DNA of 64,000 nt from Caldisphaera lagunensis DSM 15908 (GCF_000317795.1 NC_019791.1:372001-436000), one strand, 5' to 3'; shown: positions 1 to 9,201, counted from the stretch's first letter. Notes: generated by a model not told the origin, from the sequence alone. Program-made: numbers and translations.

Positions 1-83
1 AAAGAGATTTTAAACTTTTTGAATTAATCTATGAGGTCTTAAAAAGGTAGGATTTCAATTTGATTTTATGAAATTAATTCGTA

Positions 84-159
84 TGGACCCGCCGGGATTT
101 GAACCCGGGACCTCCGGCTCCGAAGGCCGATGCTCTGATCCTGGCTGAGCTACGGGTCC
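84..159 (-). tRNA. tRNA-Arg(TCG)
   Basis: A full cloverleaf reads on the minus strand: a 7-bp acceptor stem GGACCCG/CGGGTCC with discriminator A, a D-arm, the anticodon loop CTTCGGA (anticodon TCG, decoding CGA) closed by TCGGC/GCCGG, and a T-loop TTCAAAT in a GC stem. There is no intron and no encoded CCA. Confidence 0.95.
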
Positions 160-230
160 AATTTAATAATAGCACAATTTGTTATTAATGCTTTTTAATT
201 TAATTTGTCTTTTTAAATTTGGGATTAATA

Positions 231-980
231 ATGGGTGAAGATTTAGAAAAAATTAAAAATAAAATCAAAGAGACTTTAAAATTAAATAAATATGAAACAA
301 ATGCATATTTTACATTGTTAAAACTTGGAAAATCGAGACCAACTGATATAGCAAAAAATTCCAACATACCAATTCAAAGAATATATGATGTGCTGAAAAG
401 CTTGGAAAAAAAGGGATTAATAACGACAAAGGATCAAATATATTATGAAATTCTAGAACCCTCATTATCTTTTCAAACAATTGCCCAAAATTTAATAGCT
501 GATGCAAATATTAAAGCAAGGGAAATAGAAAACATAGGCCAATTCTTGTCAGGTATTACAACTATTAAGACGATTGATGAAATAAAAATAATATATGGAG
601 TTAAGGAAACCATAGGAAATACAATAACATACGTCAAAAATTGTAATGAAAAACCATATTTTATGGTTTATAAAGTTCTTGATAAACTGCTTGATCTTTG
701 GCCATTATTATATGAAATAATTTCAACAACCAAAAATGGAGCTTATCTTCTACTTCCTTATGATGCAAAAATCGGTGAAAAATATATTGAAGAATCGAAA
801 AAACATAACTTTGAAATAATTAAGAGCAGGGCAGTATTTATGGACCTTTATGTAGGATGCAAAACAGTTATAATTGGATTACCTAGCAAAATTTATGAAG
901 TTATAAGCATTGTTATAAATAACGAAGAATTTTCAAATGCACTTAAAGAAAGAATGAGAGAAATAATTAACAAATTTTAA
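231..980 (+). CDS. TrmB-family transcriptional regulator
   Basis: This is a predicted sugar- or metabolite-responsive transcription regulator of the archaeal TrmB type. The first ~75 residues form a winged helix-turn-helix: a helix around NAYFTLLKLG, the recognition segment PTDIAKNSNIPIQRIYDVL, then a wing. The remaining ~170 residues resemble a TrmB-type effector domain, whose ligand cannot be read from sequence. The ATG at 231 gives 249 aa. An in-frame TTG at 219 is an alternative, because the T-rich box near 191-203 is at TATA distance from it. The gene stands alone, followed by a second regulator on the same strand. Confidence 0.7.
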   Translation: MGEDLEKIKNKIKETLKLNKYETNAYFTLLKLGKSRPTDIAKNSNIPIQRIYDVLKSLEKKGLITTKDQIYYEILEPSLSFQTIAQNLIADANIKAREIENIGQFLSGITTIKTIDEIKIIYGVKETIGNTITYVKNCNEKPYFMVYKVLDKLLDLWPLLYEIISTTKNGAYLLLPYDAKIGEKYIEESKKHNFEIIKSRAVFMDLYVGCKTVIIGLPSKIYEVISIVINNEEFSNALKERMREIINKF

Positions 981-1029
981 TTAAAAAACTTATTTATTCT
1001 CTAGTTATAATAGAAAATTGTGAAAAAAT

Positions 1030-1494
1030 ATGTCATTTTGGGAGTGGAGAAGAAGATCTCAACCAAGATGGGCAAAGGCATGGAGACATAGAGGATGGCT
1101 ACGCCCAATGATAATTTCTTTGCTATACAAAAAACCCTTAAATGGAGTGGAGCTAATGAATGAAATAGAATTATTGACCAATGGAATTTGGAGGCCCTCC
1201 CCAGGTAGTTTATATCCTATAATAAATGAGCTTATTAGCGAAGGGTTAGTTTTTAAAAATCAGTATGGAAAATATGAATTAACAAATGAAGGCAAAGAAT
1301 TTGCAAAAGCTACCTTAACTGCTTTCTATTTATCACCAGATCCAAATTATATAATTGATAGAATTACAGATTTACTAAACTTTCTTGAAAGCTTAGAAAA
1401 AGAAAATAGGGAAATAATCAAATCTAATAAAGATAAATTAATCTCAATTAAAAATAAAATTGAAAATATATTAAGATATACAGATAGTTCTTAG
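1030..1494 (+). CDS. PadR-family transcriptional regulator
   Basis: A 154-aa protein with a PadR-type winged helix at about residues 24-80, including the family signature LNGVELMNEI and the segment SPGSLYPIINELISEGLV, followed by a C-terminal helical stretch (about 100-150) of the kind used for dimerisation. The N-terminus is rich in Trp and Arg, which is unusual for the family and may add DNA or RNA contacts (inference). It sits 50 bp after the TrmB-like gene on the same strand. The effector and target genes are unknown. Confidence 0.8.
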   Translation: MSFWEWRRRSQPRWAKAWRHRGWLRPMIISLLYKKPLNGVELMNEIELLTNGIWRPSPGSLYPIINELISEGLVFKNQYGKYELTNEGKEFAKATLTAFYLSPDPNYIIDRITDLLNFLESLEKENREIIKSNKDKLISIKNKIENILRYTDSS

Positions 1495-1572
1495 CTTTAT
1501 TTTGAAATAGATAATCTCTGAGCAATTATAAAAATGTTTTATAGACATATAATTTAAAACTTGAAAATACTA

Positions 1573-2529
1573 TTAAATGCCAGCAAAGCCTTTACCTTTA
1601 TTATATGATTGAGGATTAATATAGTAAGGTTGAAATGCATTATTATCTTGAATATAATTTTGTTGTGAAAATAATCTATTATATTCTCTCCTAACATCAT
1701 CATTTACTAGATGCAAATAAAGTTGTGTAATTTTTATATCGCTATGTCCTAGCAATCTTTGCAATGCAGGTAAACTCATACCTCTTCTTAACGCTTCAGT
1801 AGCAAAAGTATGTCTTATTATGTGAGGCCTAACTTTTCTTGGATCTAATCCTGCTCTTACAGCTAAACTCTTTAATCTCTTATAAACGGCTTGATAAGTT
1901 AAATCTATGATATTCTTTCTCTTGTTTCCATATAGATTATATGCCTCTATTAAAGCCTGTCTACTTAAAGGACCTATGAAAACTATTCTTTCTTTATTAT
2001 ATTTACCTATAACCCTAATTTGACCTGTATCTAAATTTATATCATCCCAAGTTAAATTCAAAAGTTCTCTAACTCTTAGACCTGTTTCGGATAATATTGA
2101 AACTATTAGCAAATCATCTAAATCCCTAACAGATGAAATTAATTTTGTTACTTCTTCCCAAGTTAATGCTTCGCTAAATGTTTGCCTCCTTAATGACATT
2201 ATTGGCAATTCTTGATCAGTTCCAATCCAGTTTAGGAATCTTCTAACAAAAATGGAATAATAATGTATAGTTGCTTCATAATTTCTCTTAGTTCTCTTAG
2301 ACATATTTTTCTTTAAATAATTAATCCAATTAGCGTAAATATCATAATTAATTTCGTCAATTCTTTTATTTTCTCCTATAAAATTAATAAAATTTTGTAT
2401 TGCAACTTTATAGGATTTTATAGTTAATGGAGAAGCTCCAGAAACTTCCATGCTTTTTATGAATAAATTAAATGCTTCTTTAATGCTAGATATGTTAGAT
2501 TTTATTTTAGGTAAATCAATTTTTGACAA
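1573..2529 (-). CDS. xerA: Tyrosine recombinase XerA
   Basis: A site-specific tyrosine recombinase expected to resolve chromosome dimers at a dif site. Residues ~15-105 are the SAM-like core-binding domain and ~120-290 the catalytic domain. The catalytic set is visible: R152 in TGLRVREL, a likely K176, H236 and R239 in PHIIRHTFA, H262 in LLGHSD and nucleophile Y271 in TQLYLHL. The 318 aa are slightly longer than characterised archaeal XerA proteins, with a C-terminal tail. The gene is convergent with the PadR gene. No dif-like palindrome was recognised in the adjacent 360-bp gap. Confidence 0.9.
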   Translation of the reverse strand: MSKIDLPKIKSNISSIKEAFNLFIKSMEVSGASPLTIKSYKVAIQNFINFIGENKRIDEINYDIYANWINYLKKNMSKRTKRNYEATIHYYSIFVRRFLNWIGTDQELPIMSLRRQTFSEALTWEEVTKLISSVRDLDDLLIVSILSETGLRVRELLNLTWDDINLDTGQIRVIGKYNKERIVFIGPLSRQALIEAYNLYGNKRKNIIDLTYQAVYKRLKSLAVRAGLDPRKVRPHIIRHTFATEALRRGMSLPALQRLLGHSDIKITQLYLHLVNDDVRREYNRLFSQQNYIQDNNAFQPYYINPQSYNKGKGFAGI

Positions 2530-2888
2530 TCTTTACCCCTTTATTATATATTTCTTTAGAAATTCTAAACAAAACAAGATAGTAATACACTTTTCTTATT
2601 TGTTTTAAGTTTTAATCATCTAATATTTGCTTTCCCCTCTCTAATCAAGATAAAACATGCATAAATTCATTTCTATACATAAATACAAAATTTAGAAGAG
2701 GTTAAGTAGAGCTTTTTGCTAATTTAACTCTAATACGCTGTATCAAGCACATACCTAAAATAAAAAAGGATAATATTTTATTCATCCCATCAGAGGCTTT
2801 CATTTTGTTGCAAAAGATTTCCCCTGTCTCAGTGTAGATAAAAATTTTAATTAAAAACTTACATATAAAAAATGACAAAATTTTAATT
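2530..2888. other. Intergenic gap, no gene recognised
   Basis: An AT-rich 359-bp divergent region between xerA and the TFB-like gene. It should carry both promoters: an ACATATAAAA box at about 2862-2871 fits the plus-strand gene. I see no RNA fold, repeat or convincing dif palindrome here. Confidence 0.5.
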
Positions 2889-3461
2889 GTGAAGAAAATG
2901 ATTAATATAAAATGCCCATATTGTGGATCTCATAGATTAGCGTGGAGCAATGAAACAGGATACCTAGTATGCCAAAATTGTGGTGCAGTTTTGCAATCTC
3001 TTATCGATGATAATGCATATCATATTGATAAAAGCGCAAAAGATAACAAAACAAATTATTTTAGGATTTATCATAGTAGTGAAAATTCCATAGATAAAAA
3101 ATTGGAAAAATCTATAAAAAAAGGTAAATTCTTTGAAGTAGATCTAACGGGTAAAGTTCATATATCATCAATTATTGATAAAAAATTGGAAAAATTAAAA
3201 AATTCAGATAAATTTAAACTCTCTTATGAAATTTTAAAAAATTATCCTATCTTAAAATCTAGAACTAAAAGAAATCAATATGCAATTGCATTATATGCAT
3301 TATATAGATCATATGGTTATTCAATAGAAAAATCTATTATGTTAGTTTCAAAAGAGTTGGGTGTATCTAAATTATCATTAAAAAGTATAATTAGAAAAAA
3401 CAAGAATATAATAAATAAATATGAGATTGAGGTTAGAAGAAGTTTTTTAAATAAAAAATGA
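2889..3461 (+). CDS. Truncated TFB-like transcription factor
   Basis: The 190-aa protein starts with a TFIIB/TFB-type zinc ribbon (C9, C12, C28, C31: CPYCGS...CQNCGAVL). Full TFB has two cyclin folds and ~300 aa. Here there is only a Lys/Asn-rich linker and one short helical region at about 105-185 (RNQYAIALYALYRSYGYS onward) that could be a partial cyclin fold. The architecture recalls the short TFB3 of Sulfolobales, which modulates transcription rather than replacing TFB, but homology to TFB3 is not shown. The GTG at 2889 fits a leaderless mRNA from the box near 2866; an ATG lies at 2898. Confidence 0.6.
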   Translation: MKKMINIKCPYCGSHRLAWSNETGYLVCQNCGAVLQSLIDDNAYHIDKSAKDNKTNYFRIYHSSENSIDKKLEKSIKKGKFFEVDLTGKVHISSIIDKKLEKLKNSDKFKLSYEILKNYPILKSRTKRNQYAIALYALYRSYGYSIEKSIMLVSKELGVSKLSLKSIIRKNKNIINKYEIEVRRSFLNKK

Positions 3462-3510
3462 GATTGAAATACTTAATAAGTTAAGAAAAACCTAATAAAT
3501 AGGAAGGAAA

Positions 3511-4533
3511 TTGAAAGAAACTATTATGGATCCAGCGGAAATAGTGAAGGAAATTCAAATACCATTATATGATGAAATAATGGAGAAAATTAAATCTAGG
3601 TACTCAAAAAAAGGAGGTAAACAATATGAAAAAGAAATAAAATCAATAGAGCTCATTTATAATATAATAAATTCAAAAACTGAATCAATAGTTGAATTAG
3701 AAAAAATGTTGAAAAAGCTACATAATTTTTATTGGGGACTAATTGAGGCAAACTATGATAAGAAAAAAATTTTTGAATCAATTGAATGTATCAAAAAATC
3801 TAGATTTTTTGTAAGAAAATTTTGGGTTGATTATAGAAACAAAATTTTAGCATCGGATACCCCTAAAGAAATGAGAATGCTTTCTAGAGAAGCTAGGGGT
3901 AGAATGATTTCTTCGATAAAAAAATGCAGTAAATCATTAGAATATCTTAGAAATCTTGTTATAACTATCATGTCATTTCCTGGTCTTGATCCTTCTAGAA
4001 AAACGCTTATTATCGCAGGTCCTCCAAATGCAGGAAAATCAACAATAGTATCATCAATTACAAATGCAAACACCAAGGTAGCCTCATATCCATTTACAAC
4101 AAAAGAAATCATTATTGGTCATTTAGAATATGACAAAAATAACGTAATCCAAATAGTTGATACTCCAGGACTTTTAGATAGAAGCATTAATGAAATGAAT
4201 GAAATTGAGAAAAAAGCAATAAGTGCGCTTACTCATCTAGATGGTATTATAATTTTTATCTTAGATCCTTCTAAAGATGCGTACATGCCCCTTGAGGAAC
4301 AATTTAATATTATAAATAACATAAAAAAATTAATTATAAATAAAAAAATTATATTAATTATAAATAAAATAGATCTGCTAAATGATAATGAATTAAAAGC
4401 ATTAGATCATTTATTAAATGAATACCTTGAAAAATTAAACATAAAAGAATTCTATAAAATAAGTGCATTAGATAAAAAAATTTTATTAAATACTATTAAT
4501 AATATAGTTAAATCCAGCCTCTTAGTTTCATAG
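3511..4533 (+). CDS. Nog1-type GTP-binding protein
   Basis: A GTPase of the OBG/NOG1 group, whose eukaryotic members assemble the large ribosomal subunit. The N-terminal ~165 residues form the helical NOG1-type bundle. The G domain follows: P-loop GPPNAGKS at 170-177, switch region YPFTTKE, G3 DTPG at 217-220, and NKID at 285-288. The TTG start at 3511 has a GGAAGG binding site just upstream; an ATG lies at 3526. The 3' end overlaps convergent gdhA by 26 bp. A role in 50S biogenesis is inferred from family. Confidence 0.85.
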   Translation: MKETIMDPAEIVKEIQIPLYDEIMEKIKSRYSKKGGKQYEKEIKSIELIYNIINSKTESIVELEKMLKKLHNFYWGLIEANYDKKKIFESIECIKKSRFFVRKFWVDYRNKILASDTPKEMRMLSREARGRMISSIKKCSKSLEYLRNLVITIMSFPGLDPSRKTLIIAGPPNAGKSTIVSSITNANTKVASYPFTTKEIIIGHLEYDKNNVIQIVDTPGLLDRSINEMNEIEKKAISALTHLDGIIIFILDPSKDAYMPLEEQFNIINNIKKLIINKKIILIINKIDLLNDNELKALDHLLNEYLEKLNIKEFYKISALDKKILLNTINNIVKSSLLVS

Positions 4534-5776
4534 CTCTAACTACTTTATCTACTGCAATGCCGTAGGCAGCCATCCTTAAATTATATTTCTCATGGTCTAA
4601 TTTGTTTTCCCAGAAATTCCAAATCATATCTAGATTGTTTTCCATCTTTTGTATTAATCTGTTTCTTGCTTCATCTTCTGTTATCCATCCACCCATTCTA
4701 TTGTTTACCCATTCAATGTGACTCATAATTACTCCTCCACTATTGGCTAGAGTATCCGGAACTATTACTACTCCCTTCTTTGTTAAGTATTCCTCTGCTT
4801 CAGGCGCAGTTGGACCATTAGCTCCTTCAACAATTAATTTTGCCTTTATTTTTGATACATTCTCTTCTGTTATAACATTTTCAATTGCAGCTGGAACTAA
4901 TATATCTACATTAAGTTGCAAGAGTTCTTCATTGCTTATCTTTTTCTCATAATTTGGATAGTCTGTAACAAACATGCTTCCTTTCTTGCTAATTGTTGCC
5001 TTTATTTCATCAGCATCGAATCCCTTGCTGCTATAAATTCCTCCCTTAACGTCTGAAATAGCTATAACTTTAGCTCCCATTTCATTTAAAAACTTAGCTG
5101 TATAAAAACCAACATTACCAAATCCTTGAACTGCTACAGTTCTTCCTTCAATTGATCCAAATATTTTCTTAGCTGCCTGTTTAGCAACAGTTGCAACCCC
5201 CAAACCTGTTGAGAAAATCCTTGTTTGTAATCCTCCCAATTCCAATGGCTTACCGGTAACCACACCAAATAATTGAGCATCGTTTCTATTTGAGTACTCA
5301 TCAACAAACCAGGCCATAGTTTGTGGATTTGTATTTACATCTGGTGCAGGCACATCCAAATCAACACCAACAAACTTGCTTATGCCAGCGAAATACTTTC
5401 TTGATAGTGTTTCAAGTTCTCTTGGACTTAGTTGGAATGGATCTACTTGTATTCCACCTTTAGCCCCTCCATATGGTATATCTGCTAGAGAGTTTTTCCA
5501 TGTCATCCACATTGCTAGTGCCATTACTTCGCTAAGATTTGTTTCTGGATGATATCTAACCCCTCCCTTATAGGGGCCTAGAGCACTATTGTGTTGAACT
5601 CTCCATCCAGTAAATATTTTTAATTTTCCATCATCCATCTTTACTGGTATTTTAACTTGAACTATTCTTTCTGGGGTTGACAACATTTCATAAATTTCAT
5701 CACTATAACCAAGAATATCTACAGCGCTTCTAAGCTGCTTCTTTGCCTCTAAATAAGGGTCCTTACTCGTTGCCAT
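4508..5776 (-). CDS. gdhA: Glutamate dehydrogenase
   Basis: NAD(P)-dependent glutamate dehydrogenase, interconverting glutamate and 2-oxoglutarate plus ammonia. The N-terminal substrate domain holds the catalytic-lysine motif GGAKGGI and the substrate segment GPYKGGVRYHP. The C-terminal Rossmann domain has the nucleotide loop QGFGNVG. Length (422 aa) is normal for the hexameric archaeal enzyme. The ATG at 5776 is preferred because GGGTGAT lies just upstream; a GTG at 5785 is also in frame. Coenzyme preference cannot be told from what I can see. Confidence 0.97.
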   Translation of the reverse strand: MATSKDPYLEAKKQLRSAVDILGYSDEIYEMLSTPERIVQVKIPVKMDDGKLKIFTGWRVQHNSALGPYKGGVRYHPETNLSEVMALAMWMTWKNSLADIPYGGAKGGIQVDPFQLSPRELETLSRKYFAGISKFVGVDLDVPAPDVNTNPQTMAWFVDEYSNRNDAQLFGVVTGKPLELGGLQTRIFSTGLGVATVAKQAAKKIFGSIEGRTVAVQGFGNVGFYTAKFLNEMGAKVIAISDVKGGIYSSKGFDADEIKATISKKGSMFVTDYPNYEKKISNEELLQLNVDILVPAAIENVITEENVSKIKAKLIVEGANGPTAPEAEEYLTKKGVVIVPDTLANSGGVIMSHIEWVNNRMGGWITEDEARNRLIQKMENNLDMIWNFWENKLDHEKYNLRMAAYGIAVDKVVRAMKLRGWI

Positions 5777-5902
5777 ACTTATCACCCTATTACAATAATA
5801 GTCCTCGATACTATAAAAATATTTTCAACATTAAATTAATAAAGTCTAAATTGTGTATTTTATGTAGATGAATTTAATGATTATGGGAAAAAGATGGGTA
5901 TA

Positions 5903-6259
5903 TTAAGGTTTTATATACACATAACCACTATTAACAAGATCTATTATTTTAACTATTCCAGATTCAACTAAATTTAGACCTTCTACTAAATCATTATAAG
6001 GGATTCCTAAGGATCTTAATGATATATTACAAACATTAAATTTAACCCCTGATCCTAGGAGTTCATTTATTGTCTCATAAGTATATTTATCCATGTTACC
6101 CTTCATGAAATTAATTATCCCCCTATCAGTTATAATAACCTCAACCTTAATTTCTGATCCTTTTAATGAATCAATTAAATTATAAATGCTTGAAAATAGG
6201 TTCTTTAAAGTTTCTTGACTATCTTCATTTATATGAAATACTGCCTTAACTTCCTTCAT
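5903..6259 (-). CDS. DsrE-family protein
   Basis: A 118-aa single-domain protein with the alternating strand-helix pattern of the DsrE/DsrF-like fold: KAVFHI, a long helix, VEVIITDRGI, then a Cys in FNVCNISLRSLGI. That Cys occupies the position where sulfur-carrier members bind persulfide, although many archaeal homologues have no assigned function. It lies between gdhA and an M24 peptidase on the same strand, with separate promoters likely. A sulfur-relay role is inference only. Confidence 0.65.
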   Translation of the reverse strand: MKEVKAVFHINEDSQETLKNLFSSIYNLIDSLKGSEIKVEVIITDRGIINFMKGNMDKYTYETINELLGSGVKFNVCNISLRSLGIPYNDLVEGLNLVESGIVKIIDLVNSGYVYIKP

Positions 6260-6313
6260 AGAATTCCCTGATAAAATTTTGTGAATAAGAATATAAAAGT
6301 TTTAATATCAAAT

Positions 6314-7441
6314 TTATAAAATCCTTGAAAACTTAGTTATTAACCTGGCTTTATTTTTGGTAATATAAACCATATCTTCAATTCTAACTCCATACAAGCC
6401 TGGATAATATATCCCGGGTTCAACTGTTACAATCATTCCTGGTTCTAATATTTCTTTAGAGTTTGGCCTTAAATATGGGGCTTCATGAATTTCAACACCT
6501 ACTCCATGACCTAAGCCATGATTGAAATATCTTGTAATATTTTCTCTATCAAAGACAAGCCTCGCAGCTTTATCAGGCTCCCACGCCTCAACACCAGGCT
6601 TTATAGAATCTATAGCCTCTGATTGTGCTTCAGCAACAGTTTCAATTAATTTTTTATATTCTTTACCTCCTTCGCCAAACCATAGAGATCTTGTCATATC
6701 GCTTAAATACCCGTTCATATTTGCTCCAAAATCTATAAGAACAGGCCCTGGTTTTTGCAATCTAACATTACCAGGATTATAGTGAGGTAATGCTGTATTT
6801 TCATAAAATCCAACTATTGTTGGAAATGCCTCACCCCAAGCATTTTGATTCATAAGGGATGAATAAAATACTGCTTCTACTTCGTTTTCCGAAGGATTAG
6901 ATTCTAATACATTTAATGCATCCCTTAATGCTTTTTCAGAGGCATTAATAGAATTTGTTATGAATTCAACTTCCCAATCATCTTTAATTTCTCTTATTTT
7001 TATAATATCATTACTTAAGTCCTGAATTTTTAATTGTTCATTTAAATAATTTCCTATAGTATAATTTGCCCATTGCAAATCAGCTGCTATCTTATTTCCA
7101 CATTGAGAAGATATGAGCTTTATTGCATCAATTAAACCCCCTTCCACTAAATCTGATTTGGGAATTGGAGGTTCTGTTCCTTTTTCTCCTGGTCTATAAA
7201 ATGCCTTTAATGAAATATCTTTTGGAGCTCTACTAAGCATTCTGAAATAATCTAGAGTTGATGTAAGCAGATAATCAGGACACTTATTTGATAATATTAA
7301 TACTTCTGTAGGATCCCTTATACCTGTTGAATAAATTATGTTTTCCTTCCCAGTTAATATAAGGACATCCAAATTATATTTATCTAAAAGAGATTTCAAC
7401 TTTTCTTTGTTTTTATCCCATCTACCTTCCAAACAAAACAC
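6314..7441 (-). CDS. M24 metallopeptidase (Xaa-Pro dipeptidase type)
   Basis: A pita-bread peptidase removing residues next to proline. An N-terminal creatinase-like domain (about 1-130) precedes the catalytic domain. The dinuclear-metal ligands are visible: Asp in LIDFGANM and in YLSDMTRS, His in HGLGHGVGVEIHEAP, Glu in TVEPGIYYPG and Glu in RIEDMVY. Length (375 aa) is typical for archaeal prolidase/Xaa-Pro aminopeptidase. It begins 2 bp after rpl37e ends on the same strand, so it may be the last gene of the LSm-L37e-peptidase transcript. Confidence 0.85.
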   Translation of the reverse strand: MFCLEGRWDKNKEKLKSLLDKYNLDVLILTGKENIIYSTGIRDPTEVLILSNKCPDYLLTSTLDYFRMLSRAPKDISLKAFYRPGEKGTEPPIPKSDLVEGGLIDAIKLISSQCGNKIAADLQWANYTIGNYLNEQLKIQDLSNDIIKIREIKDDWEVEFITNSINASEKALRDALNVLESNPSENEVEAVFYSSLMNQNAWGEAFPTIVGFYENTALPHYNPGNVRLQKPGPVLIDFGANMNGYLSDMTRSLWFGEGGKEYKKLIETVAEAQSEAIDSIKPGVEAWEPDKAARLVFDRENITRYFNHGLGHGVGVEIHEAPYLRPNSKEILEPGMIVTVEPGIYYPGLYGVRIEDMVYITKNKARLITKFSRIL

Positions 7442-7442
7442 C

Positions 7443-7631
7443 TTATACTATTCTAATTCTGTTAACCTTTTTATTTTGCCAACTATATTTTCTTATCCTT
7501 TTACTTTTACCAAAACCACATGCTGCACAATAGCCCTTTGATACATTAAATGCTCTTCTTCCGCATCTCCTGCATACTATATGTGTTTTACCTTTGCTAT
7601 GCAATCCCATTGAAGGTGTTCCTTTTGTCAT
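7443..7631 (-). CDS. rpl37e: Ribosomal protein L37e
   Basis: A 62-aa large-subunit protein with a complete zinc ribbon (C20, C23, C35, C38 in [10 protein letters not shown]...YCAACGFG) and a basic C-terminal tail that inserts into 23S rRNA. It follows the LSm gene by 6 bp, an arrangement conserved in many archaea, and shares a transcript with it. Confidence 0.95.
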   Translation of the reverse strand: MTKGTPSMGLHSKGKTHIVCRRCGRRAFNVSKGYCAACGFGKSKRIRKYSWQNKKVNRIRIV

Positions 7632-7637
7632 AATTCA

Positions 7638-7877
7638 TCACCCTGCTGGACTTACTGCTATTACATTATCTCCTCTGAGAAGAACCAAACCCAATGGTCT
7701 TGAAACTTTTCCTTCGAGTTCTTCTGCCTTTTCTAAAATTAAATTTAAATGCTGATCATAACTTGTTAATATTCCCTTTACTTCTCTATTCCCTTTCATT
7801 TTAACTAATACGCTTGAATTCAAGTAATCTGCCATTGCCTTAAACGTATTTGCTTGTAAATGCGAGTTCTCTGACAT
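7638..7877 (-). CDS. LSm/Sm-like archaeal protein
   Basis: A 79-aa Sm-fold protein expected to form a ring that binds U-rich RNA. Sm1 is visible as VLVKMKGNREVKGILTSYDQHLNLIL and Sm2 as GLVLLRGDNVIAVSPAG, which has the RGDNV signature. A strong AGGAGGG ribosome site precedes the ATG. Gene order LSm-L37e fits a role tied to ribosome or tRNA maturation. Confidence 0.95.
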   Translation of the reverse strand: MSENSHLQANTFKAMADYLNSSVLVKMKGNREVKGILTSYDQHLNLILEKAEELEGKVSRPLGLVLLRGDNVIAVSPAG

Positions 7878-7997
7878 GATTTTCCCTCCTGAGTATTCAG
7901 AGCTGTTAGATTATTTAAAATCTTTGCTTTTTTATGACAATTAACAAAATTTTTAGCTATGAATAAGAATTTATAGCTTAAAATAGATATTATTAAA

Positions 7998-8080
7998 TGA
8001 CCCCTATGACTGCCGCTAGCTATTGCAGAGCAAAATGCTATGATGATCAACGGGTCTGCGAGGGGTGTATAGGAGATTAA
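7998..8080 (+). ncRNA. Candidate small structured RNA
   Basis: Within the 415-bp gap between the LSm gene and the PUA gene is one GC-richer patch. ACCCCT at 8000-8005 can pair with AGGGGT at 8061-8066. Inside it an AGCA/TGCT hairpin is followed by TGATGA at 8041-8046, which resembles a C box or kink-turn. A TTTATAGCTTAAA box near 7970-7982 is about 25-30 nt upstream. No matching CTGA D box was found, so the RNA class is not assigned. The rest of the gap is AT-rich with nothing recognisable. Confidence 0.3.
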
Positions 8081-8292
8081 AGTTGTGAATTGATCTATAA
8101 AAAATTGATTTTATTATTAATATATAAATTAAATAAAAATGAATTTTAATGTCGTACTTTAAGTGTTTTACTTCAATTAGATATATTATGGAACATTGAT
8201 TTTAGTCTTTAGCTTAGAAAATACCAATAAACTAAAATACAAGATAAAGCTAAATTTATTCTTTTTTATATTAATTATAGGGTTAAAACGGC

Positions 8293-8805
8293 ATGTCGGA
8301 AAAGATAAAAATAAGCAAAAGGCATTTATTGTCAAAAAAGGAAATTAAAGAGGTTAGAGATCAGATATTAAAAGAATATCCAAACTTACCCATGGAATGG
8401 GATAAAGTAGAGATAGCAGTTTATCAAGACATTAGTTTTTATTTGGATAACAACTTCCCATGCATAGTTAAAAAAGGTGATCTTATATTTCCAACGTTAT
8501 TATGCTTATTGAAAAGAGACAATTCATGGATGAATGGGGTAATAATAGATAGAGGTGCAACCAATGCTGTATCAAGAGGAGCAGACTTAATGCTTCCCGG
8601 AATTAAAGGTGTAAGAGGTGAATTTAAAGAGAAATCAATAATTGCTGCATATGATCAAGACAAGGGAGTTCCAGTAATGATAGGAAGGTCCTTATATAAT
8701 AGCAAAGAGATTTCTGACCTCATAAAACAAAAGGCCAAAGGTAAAGCTATAGAAAATTTGCATTATTCAGGAGATCTTATTTGGAAAATTTCCGTTTCTC
8801 TTTAA
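8293..8805 (+). CDS. PUA-domain RNA-binding protein
   Basis: A 170-aa protein of the MCT-1/Tma20-like archaeal family. The N-terminal ~75 residues form an alpha/beta domain (LSKKEIKEVRDQILKEYP...). The C-terminal PUA domain (about 78-165) includes IVKKGDLIFPTLL, VIIDRGATNAVSRGADLMLPGI and GVPVMIGRSLY. Eukaryotic relatives act in ribosome recycling and re-initiation. The archaeal role is not established, so RNA or ribosome binding is the supportable statement. It overlaps the end of the RpoG-like gene by 4 bp. Confidence 0.8.
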   Translation: MSEKIKISKRHLLSKKEIKEVRDQILKEYPNLPMEWDKVEIAVYQDISFYLDNNFPCIVKKGDLIFPTLLCLLKRDNSWMNGVIIDRGATNAVSRGADLMLPGIKGVRGEFKEKSIIAAYDQDKGVPVMIGRSLYNSKEISDLIKQKAKGKAIENLHYSGDLIWKISVSL

Positions 8806-9137
8806 ATCTTTCTTAAGCATAAATAATATTTAGTATTCTCTTTTAGCCCTAATGGGGGCTCGAATTGAAATATTATTCCCCATAAAGATAGTATAGTTAT
8901 TCTTGATTCTTCTTCAGGTTTTACCAAATATCCATGACCACAGAAGTCATATATGTCTAAGTTTTCTGGTTTATTTTCGTCTATAACTATTTGTATTTTA
9001 TCTTTTTCAGAAATTTTTATCATATCTTGAACTAAATCAAAATATATTTGAGTATTGCCATTACTAGCATTAACTATTTTAGCGCCTTGCAACTTTGATT
9101 GGATTATTTCTTTAACCTCTGCTTCTATATTAATCAT
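8802..9137 (-). CDS. rpoG: RNA polymerase subunit G (Rpo8)-like
   Basis: A 111-aa protein that fits the crenarchaeal RpoG/Rpo8 family, counterpart of eukaryotic Rpb8. Short strands IVIDENKPENLDIYDF and GHGYLV lead to the C-terminal segment SLWGIIFQFEP...KYYLCLRKI, which matches the Rpb8 pattern of an S-x-G-G-hydrophobic strand followed by a closing Y-L strand. Rpo8 is peripheral in the polymerase and is present in crenarchaea and Korarchaeota. Similarity is weak over the first 60 residues, so the call rests mainly on the C-terminal half and length. Confidence 0.6.
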   Translation of the reverse strand: MINIEAEVKEIIQSKLQGAKIVNASNGNTQIYFDLVQDMIKISEKDKIQIVIDENKPENLDIYDFCGHGYLVKPEEESRITILSLWGIIFQFEPPLGLKENTKYYLCLRKI

Positions 9138-9201
9138 AATTCTTCCCCATACTTAAATGAAATATAAATCTATAAAAATATTATGTGTTTAAACACTTAT
9201 A

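Noticed and set aside
2530-2888. dif site for XerA
   Set aside because: No 11-6-11 palindrome could be seen in the gap next to xerA.
7820-8050. 76-aa minus-strand reading frame overlapping the LSm start
   Set aside because: It is out of frame with the LSm gene and covers the GC-rich patch; the composition is not protein-like.
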